This document shows positions 48,199 through 59,060 of a DNA stretch of 64,000 nt, in pieces. Made by a program: the position numbers and the translations under genes. Position 1 is the stretch's first letter, and every line of letters begins with the position of its first letter. Source of the DNA: Tetragonia tetragonoides (lineage: Eukaryota > Streptophyta > Magnoliopsida > Caryophyllales > Aizoaceae); the NCBI GenBank assembly GCA_038025085.1, contig CM076142.1, positions 7,786,501 to 7,850,500 on the forward strand. The letters run 5' to 3'. The notes below the pieces were generated by a model that searched no databases, was not told where the DNA came from, and worked only from the letters and a program-made list of their open reading frames with translations.

Positions 48199-49480
48199 AT
48201 TGTAATTAAGACATTTGGACGTAAAAGCTATCTCCATCGTTGCTTGCATTTCATGCTGCTAGTATACTAAGTCTTTGTACAGCTTCCGTTGATGTGTAGC
48301 ATTTGCTGAAAGATTGTTCTCAATCATCCTTTGGTCGGAGTTTGTACCTGATCGGGCTTACCTAGTTTTACATGTAGGTGCACTGCCTTTGTAAAAGTGC
48401 ATATGGGACAATGTTATGAAAGAACTATGAGGATTATACGTCCCTAAAATTTTGCGTATACAGTGATTTTCATCCCTTTAGTTTTATTTTGGTAATTTAA
48501 GTCCCTGCTTTTAACTCTGTTAAGATTTCTGTAAAATTAAGAAGATAAGGCAAAAGGAACACTCGTCCGCTTCACTATTGGAAATATGAGTGAGCTATAC
48601 GAATACTAGATGTGGCAAAATTGACCCAAATCTATCGGCTCGAACTGGAAAAATCGACCCCGTATATAGTTGACCTGAATTAACCCCGAATCCAAATAGA
48701 TCCAACACAATCCGTATCGCCTCGAATTTGTCTTGTACTTGTATGGATTCAAAGAAGCATATTAAACATTACAACAAAACCAAATATGATCAACCTGCAG
48801 CATGTTTGTTGTAGATTTAGTTTATCGTGGACCAAGAACACTATTGGAAACATTTAGGGACATAGAGAGTATATTTAAAAAGATTAGATCATTGATCCAC
48901 CATGTAGGGCTGTACACGGGTTAAGATCAGACCGGACCGAGAAAAATCGGACCGGACCTGAACTGGAATTCAGGAAATCTTTGGACCTAAGACCGGACCT
49001 GAAACATTCAAGTCTCGTTCGGACCGGCCCTGGACCGATACGGACCGACATTACTGTTATTAAGAAAAATACAAATTTCTGTCTTTTATGCAAAACCTAA
49101 CCCCTGTAGCAACAAATCAATAAGTTTTCCGCCGACAGTGGGGTTTGAAAAAGTATACATGTATGTAATCTTACCTCTATCTAGTCGTTTTTGCAAAATC
49201 TAGAATATACTAAAGCTTGTATCATTTTAAAAATCTAAATATAAGTAAATAGTATAAATTACATTCAAAACAAATAATAAAAATTGTCAATTTAATAAAA
49301 AAGTAATAGTTTTCTGGGTATCAGGTCTGAACAGGTCCAAACAGGTTTATTCAGGATTTAGACCGCACTAGACTGAAAACCCATAATTCAAAATTTCAAG
49401 AACCGAGGATCGGATCGATTCGAACAAGTCCAGATCAAATCCGGTCTATTCAGATTAAGTCTCGTCCAAAACTCAGATCT
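48199..49480. other. Spacer between repeat units B and C
   Basis: No gene is supported. The segment 48902-49505 contains many GGACC/GGTCC motifs and looks like an old hAT-type non-autonomous element (its start GGGCTGTACACGGG matches ends common among plant hAT elements). The far end is only approximately inverted (GTGCAGTCCAC), and no target duplication was found. Confidence 0.4.
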
Positions 49481-50513
49481 GGACCGAATCTTGTGCAGTC
49501 CACACAAGTTTCGGGTACGAGTCACCGCGGGTTCAAATCCAAACTAAACTCGGCAAGACATAACCCTTCTCATATTTATCGCGAACCTTCCCATAAAAAA
49601 GTTAAAAAAAAAAGGCTCTCTATTTCAATTCAGTCGAAAGCTAAGAACTTTTACCGTCCCATTCATGATGCAACCAATTCAGGTTAGTGTCTTTCTTTAA
49701 TCTTTATCCTCGTTTTCACTGATTAACTATTTGATTGTTTTTAGTTAATTAGAGTCAATTTCTTGATCAAAACTGTGAATTAAGCCTAGTTCTCTCATAA
49801 AATTTTCATTTTTTCTCCCTCAATTTGTTTTCCCAGATCCTGAATTTATAATTTAGTAGCTAGGTTATAGTCTTATAGAGTTGTTTGTTGAATTATATAA
49901 ATCAATCAATTTGGTTTATTGTAAATTTCTCACTTAGCTGATAACCTAATTTGGAACTCCAGATAATCTGGTTCTCTATCTCCATCAATTGGTTTGTTTG
50001 TTTGATTGAAAGTTCCATTCTATATGCTAAATTTAACATAATATTCATTGGAGAATAAAGCAACCTGTTAACCAGTAACCATCCCTCACAGAGTCACAGG
50101 CTCACACTATCTCTCTGTCAATTTTTATTTGTTTTTTTTTAATTAAATTTTAATTTATAAAAATCAAATTTCAGATTGAAGGCATGAATTAACCATATGA
50201 ATCAACCAACACTGGGCTGATAGAGTGATACTAATTCAGAATTGCCTAATTTGGAGCTTCAGGTAATCTGCTTCTCTATCTCCTATGTTTTTTTACTATC
50301 AATTTGTTTGTTTGAAAGTTCAATTCTCAATTGTGCTACATTAAACATAGTGGGCAAGAATTCAATTCATTGAAGATTGAAGAATTTAGCAAAAAAACTC
50401 GCACCTTAAGGGCACAATGACAATAAAGTGCAATTTTTGTGGACTGATGAAGTAGGATAGTTACTAATAGAGCATCCCTAAGTTTCTTTGCTTTTGTTGG
50501 TGACTACTGCAGG

Positions 50514-50900
50514 AGGAGAGTTGTTGTGATACTGCTTTCCTGAATATCTTGGTTGAAAATCTGAGGTTGTCGCGAGTGATAATTTTAGCTAGAATACTTA
50601 TTTATTGAAGTCTAGGAGTGGGAGTATGACTAGGTTGATTCAATGCAAGTATTCGAACTGTTTGGATAATGTGTTTAAGGTCTGGAAAATCCTTTCTGAG
50701 ATTATTGACCATTGAGAAGAACATGGGTTCTGATTAAAAGTTAGGGAATAATTTACGACCTAGAGGAAAACAAAAGGTAAGACAGAATAGGTATATAGAA
50801 CACGATGTAATAGTACGAAGGAGAAAAAGTTCTGATATGATAGATAAAATAGAGAGTGATATGTGTTTAAGGTCTGGAAAATCCTTTTATGTGATGGTCT
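50514..50900 (+). pseudogene. F-box gene 5' fragment (copy C)
   Basis: Nearly collinear with 44036-44400 of the intact F-box gene, including GGAGAGTTGTTGTG, TATGACTAGGTTGATTCAAT, GTATTCGAACTGTT and GAAGGAGAAAAAGTTCTG. Small deletions break the frame soon after the ATG (AACTGTTTGGATAATG against AACTGTTCGGATAGGATG), and a phrase GTGTTTAAGGTCTGGAAAAT recurs at about 50865. The FBA half is absent. It lies in the presumed 5' UTR intron of FAM32A. Confidence 0.8.
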
Positions 50901-51584
50901 AATTTATTTCAAGGTTCTGATTTGGAAGGAAAAATAAATGGATAGTGTGTAATTCCAAGATATTGGTTGGAGCTTGGAAGTAAGAGGGGCCTCAATTCAT
51001 ATTGTTACACAGAGCCCCCGAAATCTTTGAGGTAAATAACTACTTCCAATGATTATGCTACTGAGATCATTCAGCTGGTTTACCCCTCCATGTGAGGGGT
51101 GAGCTATATAAATGTGTAATTTCTATATGGGGTAGAAGTATTCCTTGAAAGTTCATAGAAGAGGCCCTGTCATGGCTCCTAGTTCTTTTATGCGAATGGT
51201 TCAGTGAACATTTTTCTTCCGTTACTAAAGACAAGAACAAAAGTATATGTTTTGCATACATACTTTTTCTACCATATATTTGAAAATTATATGCACAAGG
51301 AAATTTCTTTGTTCATGTTAGATAAATGAAAGGATTCTCTGTTATGTTTGTGAGCTTGAGTGATGAATTCAGTCAGTATTGGAGGGTTAATTTTTTCATC
51401 TGTGGTAATAGTGCTGAGTGGGAATTTTCAATATGTTTTATGTATTTGCAAACATGTTATAATGATCCCGTGTTGCTTTGTCTATCATGTATATAAATGA
51501 TACTTTTCTGGTCAGGAGCTAAACTATTACTCAGGTTGAATTATGAATGCTCTAATTTGATGTTGGTTGATCTACTCAGATAAG

Positions 51585-52154
51585 ATGTCAGCGTATGACA
51601 ATGTTGTTGGTGGTAAATTGAAACTGAAGGGAAAAGCCTTGGACGTGAAAACTGGTGGTGTGAAGAAGAAAAAGAAACAGAAGAAGCTGTATGATGAAGT
51701 AGCGGAGATCAAAGAAGATGAATTTGAAGGTTTGCTGCTTACTACTTTTTCATTAATAAGTAAATAATATCCTTAAAATAACGCTAGACTACTAAAGCGA
51801 GTTAAGTCATTAAAACTACACATGCACAAAAGGAGCCCAAAGAATTATGTTGAGGTCAATGTTAGTACGTTGATTTTGGCTTTTGGTGTAGGTGGAAATG
51901 TGGAATCATCTATCACCCTTACAGACGAAGAGGACATCAATGAAACTGACAAACCAGGGGAAGGGAAGACCCCAAACTTTAGTGATCATCTAACTCCGGC
52001 TGAAAAGAGATACATAGAGCAGAGGGAGAAACTTGATGTGCAAAGGCATGGCAAGACATCAAAGAAATCCCACCGCGATCGTCTAAACGACTTCAATCAG
52101 TACCTGGCCAATTTGAGTGAGCATTATGACATCCCTAAAGTTGGCCCTGGTTGA
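51585..52154 (+). CDS. FAM32A: FAM32A-like small nuclear protein
   Basis: Exon 1 is 51585-51729 and exon 2 is 51892-52154 (donor GAAG|GTTTGC, acceptor GGTGTAG|GTGG). Phase closes to give 135 aa. The N-terminus MSAYDNVVGGKLKLKGKAL and the C-terminus NLSEHYDIPKVGPG are the conserved FAM32A signatures (the human protein has LKLKG and LTEHYDIPKV). A Lys-rich patch KKKKKQKK at residues 27-34 is a likely nuclear signal. The family associates with late spliceosomes in animals and influences 3' splice-site choice; a similar role in plants is an inference. The ATG lies 4 bases after an acceptor (TACTCAG|ATAAGATG), so a 5' UTR exon exists upstream, possibly ending at 49682 (ATTCAG|GTTAGT). It is the only intact copy; partial copies occur at 42128, 47565, 47775 and 52537. 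Confidence 0.9.
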
Positions 52155-53167
52155 GTGTCATTAACATTCAGACTTCAGAGCTCTCTCAAGTCTCATCTGG
52201 TGTTTATTAGTACTCGTCTAGTTGATGGAGTAGCAACCTGCTGAAAGATGCTACTCAACTATCTTTTAAGCATAGTTTGTACTCAGATTATATTGTATTT
52301 TTGATCATTCTGACTTCAGATCTTTATAATCTTCTTTTGTTTTGTTGTCTTTTTTATCACAAGCTTTATCATCTTAATGCTGGTCGATTTTATGGGGGCC
52401 AGAATTTCTACTAGATGGAATTGACTGGTTTCAATCTGAAACACAAAATCAAACATTATGTCAAACGGCATCTTGTATTAATGTTGGAACAAACACATTG
52501 CACAGACGAGGGTTTATATATATAGGGGTCCAACCGAGCTGAAAAGAGATACATAGTGCAGAGAGAGAAACTTGATGATTTGATGACCTGAGGCATTCAA
52601 AGACATTTCAGAAATCCCACCATGATCGTCTAAACGACTTCAATCAGTACCTTACCAATTCGAGTAGCGATATGACATTTCTAAAGTTTGCCATGGTTGA
52701 TTGTGGCTAAGAAATTTGAACCTCAATCAAAGCTACATTTTGTTTTTCCTGTTGATGTAGTAGGCATTTGCTGAAAGATGGTCCCAATCATCCTCTAATC
52801 AAAGTGTGTACCCATCCTCACCTACTTCTGAAATTTTATCACTCTATTAAGACTTCAGAGTTTTTCATCTCAGTTTGTTGTGATGTTTACTTAATAAATC
52901 TGCATATTGGACGATTTTATAAAAAGAAATCTTAATTATTTTATTTGTCTTTGTTTTTTTTAAACAAAAAAAAACGACAAATTACAATTTGCCACACATA
53001 AATAAACAAAATTTCAAACGGCATTGTGTTGGAAGAAACAAATTGTTCAGACAAGATTTATATATGGGACCAATCCAATCAAGTTGCTGTTTTGACACTA
53101 CCTCTTAGATAAGAGCTAGAAAATTATCATCCACATCTCTCTCTCCTCAAGTCCTCACTACTCAACC
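52155..53167. other. FAM32A 3' flank with a further exon remnant
   Basis: It contains the FAM32A 3' UTR, the remnant at 52537-52705 and the promoter of the gene at 53168. The phrase AAACGGCATCTTGTATTAATGT at about 52464 recurs in diverged form at about 53017, so the 3' flank was duplicated along with the exon. Confidence 0.55.
52537..52705 (+). pseudogene. FAM32A last-exon copy D (partial)
   Basis: It starts inside the exon (GCTGAAAAGAGATACATAG) and runs through AGAAATCCCACCATGATCGT and GACTTCAATCAGTACC to TTGCCATGGTTGA. It has a deletion around GATTTGATGACCTGAGG and no exon 1. It lies about 400 bp past the functional gene. Confidence 0.8.
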
Positions 53168-53950
53168 ATGACTTCTTTCCTTGGCCATCACCCATTGCAT
53201 AATTTCCACAGCTCTTCAAACTTTGCATATTCTCCAAAACCAAAACCTTTCAAATACTTCCTGACTTATGCAGCAGTTCCAGCAAGGGATAGAGTTATAG
53301 ACTTTGGGAAATACAAGGGCAGAATGCTTGGAACCTTGCCCTCAAACTACCTCAAATGGGTCTCTAATAACCTGAGAGCAAGGGACTTTGAGGAGTGGGC
53401 TGTGCTGGCTGACCAAGTTCTCGAAGACCCGGTCTATAGCGACCGTGTAGAGTGGGAGTTTGCTGAAAAGCTCCTCAATGGAAATGTATTAGCCAAGTCA
53501 GAGTTGGGTGCAGTGGCTGAGTTGCTTGAGATAAGCCAGAGGTTTGGCTGGGATAATGAGGATAAGGTTGGGTGGAGTAAGGTTGATTTTCAGCTGCTCG
53601 GGACCTCGAAAGGTGAGAGAATACCGAGGGTGAAGGAGAATAAAGAGAAGAAACCAATGGTGAATATGAAGAGGGTGGAAACTGAAGATCAAGAAGATGA
53701 AAGATTGGGAGGTGTTAAAGATAAGAGAGTTGAGAGAAGGGAGAGGTTGAAAATGAAGAAGAAAGGGATATTCCCAAACATGAATGACAAGTTTAAAAAC
53801 CATAGTGTAGGTGATAATGAGAGGAGTAGAAATGGAGAAAGAGTGGTACCATTACCAAGTTCTTCGGATCAAAATGCCGAGGTTTACAACCCTTTTCCTG
53901 GAAGGGAGACACTACTAAGAAAGGCTCTCAATCGGAGAAGCATCAATTGA
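53168..53950 (+). CDS. DUF3820-type protein, probably plastid-targeted
   Basis: Single exon, 260 aa. The first 35-40 residues are Ser/His/Lys-rich without acidic residues, resembling a transit peptide. Residues about 42-105 carry DRVIDFGKYKGRMLGTLP, SNYLKWVSNNLRARDFEEWA and LEDPVYSDRVEWE, the conserved block I associate with the DUF3820 family (labelled in databases after a putative bacterial virulence factor). In bacteria the family is a short standalone protein; in plants its function is unknown. The remainder (about 145-225) is highly charged, Lys/Glu-rich and probably disordered, with KDKRVERRERLKMKKKG as a basic patch. It is convergent with the WSS1 gene (stop codons 245 bp apart). No enzyme function should be inferred. 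Confidence 0.85.
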   Translation: MTSFLGHHPLHNFHSSSNFAYSPKPKPFKYFLTYAAVPARDRVIDFGKYKGRMLGTLPSNYLKWVSNNLRARDFEEWAVLADQVLEDPVYSDRVEWEFAEKLLNGNVLAKSELGAVAELLEISQRFGWDNEDKVGWSKVDFQLLGTSKGERIPRVKENKEKKPMVNMKRVETEDQEDERLGGVKDKRVERRERLKMKKKGIFPNMNDKFKNHSVGDNERSRNGERVVPLPSSSDQNAEVYNPFPGRETLLRKALNRRSIN

Positions 53951-54194
53951 CAAAATAGATATGAAGATGAAGGCTAATTCCAAATCAGAATTTTGTTCAT
54001 TTTATTTGAACATCTTGTTTTTCTTCAATGATTTTTCTTAAACCATTTTCTCAGTAGCACATATATCAATCATGAAATATTCATATTGGTGTCCACCTTC
54101 TTCCTGATAACCACACTTTAAACATTACAAATTGGTTTTGTACAAATGAAACTTTTGTTACCTATACTTTCCAATAAACCTCCAAATCCTTGTA

Positions 54195-56277
54195 TCAAGT
54201 TCCAACATGAGGTGTGTAGCCTGTGACGGGAGGGCCGTATGAGTACCTCCATTCTCCACAAGCTGAACATCTTTCTAACTCACTAGTGTTGATCAAGGTA
54301 CAGAATTTACAGGACCAGTTCCTGAATCTCGGTCCGACTTCCTTGCTTCTTGGCGTTTGGCACGCTTCACATATCAATGCCAGTGGCTGCAACCACTCAA
54401 CAACAACCATGGATGAGCATTTTCAAGGCTATAAAAGATATATAGTTGAAACATGAGTAATGAACTTGAACATAGTTCAAAGCATAAAAGCATAATGCAT
54501 ATTCATAAGAACTTCGAAAATGGCACATCAAGCTGAAACTTACTATGAGTCGACCTTGAATTCTAATATAGGAACTAAGAGATGTTCTAGTGATTAGGAG
54601 TAGGGTTATGATTCCTATATTGACCTTTGTGCCTCATCTAACAAAATTTTAATATCGGAGCTCCGTAGATTTGGTTGAGCTTGTTTTAATGTTAGGATAG
54701 TTGGGATGATTCAAAGAAGAGGTTACCTTATTGACGTAATGTACACGCACTGCAATTCCATGTATCATGTCTTTCTCTTTCCAAGTGTGTTGACCGAGAT
54801 TCCGATTGTGAGATAGAGGGTACAGGACTGGGTATAGGGGAACTTTGTTGCCTTACATAACCAGTCGAGGATGATTCATTATTTGCTAGCGCTCCTCCAC
54901 AGTCCACACGTTTAGACCCACACCATATTTCATCATGGAGTCTCCTTTCTGCAGCCATAGCGGCTGCTTGAATTGGGCTTAGGGCAGCCTTGATACTACT
55001 ATGACCACCAATGCGCCTAGGCCCTGATGGAACCAAAGCTCCACGCTGCGCTCTACTTTCTGCAGCAGCTAGTGCATTTTGGCGGAGCAATGGTAAAGGT
55101 GGTGGCTGTGAGAAGCCACCAACACGTCTGCCTGGTAGATCAAATCCTCTCCCAGTTCCTGTAATGCCTTTCGCCATCAGTTCTTCGCACTCCTGACGGT
55201 CAGCATGGAGAAATTTCTCTGTCAGGAATTCTATAGCTTAGGAAGAGCATAAAGATTTGAGTAAATTAGTTAAAAGATATTAAACCACTTCCCAAGTAAA
55301 TTGGTTAAAAGATTTGAGTGACTGAGGAGAAATCACAAGTAGCTCTTAAAAACTTAAAATCTATTTAAGAATGTTGATGATAGCTGTTTCATATTCTGGC
55401 AGTCACTTGGCAGGCTTTTGCTCAGCTGAATGGAAAATATACAATCAATATTAGATGTCTCTGAAGAGACAATACTATAAGTATCTCCACTGTTATTCAA
55501 ATTTGGTCGCAGATCCAGCAATACGAGTTGGCACGATAACACATTTAAGAGACACCACATACAAGAATCAAGTGAGACCAAACAATTCATTATTCAATCT
55601 TTACCCATACTTGGAATCGTGTAGTTGGAGCAGAAAAGCTCTTAAGAAGCCAAAGAATTCAGTTCAAGGTGAGTTACCAATACAAATTATACAATGTCAT
55701 CTGTAAGGTTGAGATATGGATCATGTCAGCAGAATGTTACTCAACAACATTACTGACATTCAGCAGCTCAACGATGGTTTATTTATGCTCAAAATTGGAA
55801 AGAATAGGGAGTATGAATTAACTAACCAGTCTAATTTCATCTAGCAGTTTGTAGAAATCAGCATTGTGAGGACCATGTTCATTGTGGCAAAGTTCATGCA
55901 ACATTGTATCAAGAATCTGCTCATAAGGGAACAAAACCCAATCTCTTTCTGGCCTCCGCAGTCTAAGCTTGATCTCTGAACCTCCTCCTATGTTCAGTCC
56001 CATAGTGATGGATTGGACGGGCTGTGATTTGGTACATCATATCATGATCAGGGAGATCTTTTAAAAGCAGCGAAGAGGACAAAACTAAGCGCAAATGGAA
56101 ACGCAGAAACTCCTACCAAAATTCAGAAAGCACCTGAACTTTCCATTTGTGCTTGTGCATAATAGGTTGCACCTGTTTTGCCACATTGTCTAGAATTTTC
56201 TGAGCCTCTTTTTCTCCTGCCATCTTGAGAGGCTTGATTTCCCATACTTTATTAAGATCACTCAGGTCCATATGCAT
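54195..56277 (-). CDS. WSS1A: WSS1-type WLM metalloprotease, two apparent frameshifts
   Basis: Exons: 56277-56117, 56021-55827, 55192-54727 and 54386-54195, all with GT-AG borders; about 337 aa if intact. Domains in order: WLM protease with zinc site HELCHNEHGPHNADFY (about residues 96-110), a linker with KGITGTGRGFDLPGRRVGG and AALSPIQAAAMAAERR, then two RanBP2-type zinc fingers (WNCSACTL...CEAC and WSCKFCTLINTSELERCSAC). The family degrades proteins crosslinked to DNA, in the nucleus. Exon 2 is 195 nt where phase needs 196: between FCPSNPSL and GLNIGGG one base is missing near 56001. Exon 3 is 466 nt where 465 is needed: one extra base near 54738 puts a stop into the first zinc finger. An alternative donor (CAG|GTGCTT, after 56126) would restore the first frame but drop conserved residues. 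This is either a decaying gene or sequence error. The start could also be the ATG at 56271. Confidence 0.8.
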
Positions 56278-57810
56278 GGCTTAGGTTCCAATGAAAATAT
56301 CAAGAACGCAAGCTATGGGGTTTGTTAGCTGAACTCCTTGTACTACACAAAATGAAACAGACTGATTTTACTACGCAAAATATCAGCAATTCAGCATCCA
56401 CAAACTCCCATTAGCCCTTATCAAATCAAAATTCCCCATAACTGATTCCACTGAACAATAAAATAAATCATATTGAAAATAGTAGTATTGTACTGTAATT
56501 GGTCCAATTTATTTATTTATTTTTTTTTTTTTGCTAGAGTACAAAGCTCTGTTTCCATCCAGATGAGCATGAAGAAGAACAGCATATAGTGTGAATTAGT
56601 CCTTTTGAAACAAAATATAGTACTTGAATGCACAAGTTTTTCACTTTATCCAAAGCCCGGAAGGCAAAGCTTTCGAACAAAACCCATGAGGTCCAGTCAC
56701 TGCAATTGATACAGCTTCCCCACTGAACCTATCCTTGTTGGGAACCTTTCTAACACCAAATGACAATGCAGAGGACATTGACTTTGTAATGTTTAGCTCC
56801 ACAGGAATCTAGCAGAGATCATCTTTTGCGATTTAGCTCATTAGTTTCTTCAATTCCCGTCACATATTTTCAGAACACAGTCCAACACAAATCATCACAA
56901 CTTTTTTCGTTGTGATTGTTGGTGAAAAGAAAACATTTATATGATTTTGTTCTATGTGAATGTCTTTACACATGATGACAACTGACAACTGAGTCTCTCA
57001 TCAGAAACAAAGCAATTTAAGAGTATAATAGACATTAGACACATTTGTAGTTGAGAAAAGATGCATGTGCTGACTCGGTTGAATGTGGTGCTAATAAAGG
57101 GAACATTTAGCTTGTGGATATGCTTGAAGAGAGCATTGAATCAAGGGATTTCACGCTTCCAAACTTAGACTCATCCCAGGACTCAGGAGGGACATACCCC
57201 CAGCAACAATTCTTCATGGTCAGTGTGTTTCACTTCATTTTCTTTGCTCAAGCATAAAGAAATTCAGCAACGGAAACCCAGACATAGAAGAAAGCATGAA
57301 CCAATTACCAATAACCAAAGCATTGGGTTATGGTGTAATGGATTTCGCTTCCTCAATCAGGACGGAGCACCCAACAGAACAGTTTAGTTGGAAAATGGGA
57401 GCAAAGAAAAGGTAATCATCTTCAGAAATTGAGGACATAATTCCTTCGTTTAAATTTATCATTTTGAGTGGTACTGGTAAACAGTTCCTAAGGAGTTCGG
57501 ACTTCGGAGGAAGTACCTATAATATTGTATCTAACCAATATCAAGAAAGCAAGCTATGGGTTTTTGTTCGCCAAACGTAGTACTACACTAAATGAAACAG
57601 ATGACCATCATCCAGAAATTTCCATTATCACTTCAAATTCACTGGAACTTAAAACATCATCTTGAAAGATAGCCTTTTCCTCATGAAATATCCAGCATCT
57701 CACAAATCCTCTACTTCCCCCCACACACCCCAAACAGAAAAAGGACATGTAAGAAAATGGTGGCTTAGTTATCAGTTATCACATAATGCAGTACAGTAGT
57801 AGACTATCCA

Positions 57811-57923
57811 TGGGCCCTGGAGTTAGCGACCAGGAAAACCTCCAGTGCCCCTGAGGGAACTCGAACTTGGGACCTCTGGAATAAATCTCATAGATCTTAC
57901 CGACTGAGCTAACCCCTCGGAAT
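57811..57923 (-). mobile_element. tRNA-derived SINE with 11-bp target duplication
   Basis: The minus strand begins CCGAGGGGTTAGCTCAGTCGG (split here as a clear A box TTAGCTCAGTCGG), then B box CCCAAGTTCGAGTTCC, then CAGGGGCACTGGAGGTTTTC and CAGGGCCCA. TAGACTATCCA flanks it at 57800-57810 and 57924-57934. It retains the head missing from the copy at 47977-48106 but lacks its A-tail. Confidence 0.9.
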
Positions 57924-58493
57924 TAGACTATCCACAACATAACCTAGACTAGAGTGGGCAATTTTCCAGCATCACTTGCAACATTTGCACATGAAGGTAA
58001 ACTTTAAAGCATTCAACAATTAAGTATTCAAATCAGATATGGATCACACAGTACATATTAGTGGCACTTGCATTTCATTGCTACTACTCTAAGACAACTA
58101 GAAAAGTGCAAATACCATACAATCATTAAAAAAACTCCAATTTCAACAATTCTACCACAACAATTGGTAAGTGTTATGCCAGTGATGATCATCAAACAAA
58201 CAAATAAATATAGACATACTAGCACAATAGTCTGCACAAATTCAGTTCTTTTGTCAAGATTATTGAGTAAATTCAACTTCCCCTCAATTTCCAAGTCAAA
58301 ATTACTGGATCATTAAGGGGTCAACCAATTCAAATTATGTGCTGAACACAATTGGTCATTGGATGCTTCTAATTAGCAAAAGGAACCAACTTTAATTGAA
58401 AATTTTGTTACTTTTGATCTTCCAAAGTGGCAAGAGTGAAAATAATTTGTTGTTGTTTTAGCAAGTAAGAAAGTCCAGCAAGAGAACCAAATT

Positions 58494-58494
<1 letters not shown>

Positions 58495-58527
<33 letters not shown>
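58495..58527. repeat. (GA)n microsatellite
   Basis: An uninterrupted GA run of about 15 units precedes AAAGAGGGG. Confidence 0.95.
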
Positions 58528-58531
<4 letters not shown>

Positions 58532-58663
58532 GGGTGGCATACCTGAATTGGAGAGCCAAATGAATGAGTAATGGGATTATGGGAAGTAGCCTGTATCAAA
58601 TGGCGAAAACCCAATTGGAAAAGCCTACTAGTAGTTACATAATTTTTGCACTAGAAAAATCTT

Positions 58664-59012
58664 GTGAATTGCTAAATACCGCCCCTTTTTACTAGCTACC
58701 GCCCCCCTAATTTCCAATTTTACCCTCCCCCTTTTCCTCACTCACTCTCACTCACTCTCACTCATCCTCTCTTCCTCACTCACTCTCACTCATCCTCTCT
58801 TCCTCACTCACTCTCACTCATCCTCACCACCACACCATCACACCGGCAACCACCACCACTCACGGCACAACCACCACCGGTAAATTTTTTTTTGCGCATT
58901 TTTTTTGCACAGTCGTCTGAAATTTTCGACTCACCCTCGAAAATTTCAGACGACTGTGCAAAAAAAAAAATTATTATTATTATTTATTATTATTTATTGT
59001 TATTATTATTAA

Positions 59013-59060
<48 letters not shown>

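Larger units (their letters stand above)
43330..48200 (+). repeat. Duplicated locus unit B (F-box gene plus FAM32A tail)
   Basis: The sequence from about 43360 (CCAGTTACCATTCCTCACAG) parallels that from about 50075 in unit C. 44036-44400 parallels 50514-50850. 46638-47190 parallels 41366-41700 of unit A. The FAM32A-like exons at 47565 and 47775 parallel 51892. It is therefore one of about three copies of an ancestral segment carrying both genes in the same direction. Confidence 0.8.
56278..58663. other. Upstream region of the WSS1 gene
   Basis: It contains a SINE (57811-57923), a (GA)n run at about 58495-58527 and AT-rich sequence. Two short coding-like minus-strand stretches are seen: 56808-56641 (acceptor CTGCTAG, 55 residues ending LPSGLWIK then stop) and 57216-57106 (starts MKNCCWGYVPPESWDESKFG, 36 residues). 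Neither is recognised, and no splice links them, so no gene is called. The (GA)n side may be a non-coding first exon of the WSS1 gene (donor ATTCAG|GTATGC near 58541). Confidence 0.4.

Noticed and set aside
51067..51261. Minus-strand open frame in the FAM32A upstream region
   Set aside because: Short, no recognisable family and no splice context.
57811..57923. tRNA gene on the minus strand
   Set aside because: A and B boxes are present, but the spacing and the missing acceptor stem, the non-tRNA body and the flanking 11-bp target duplication mark a SINE.
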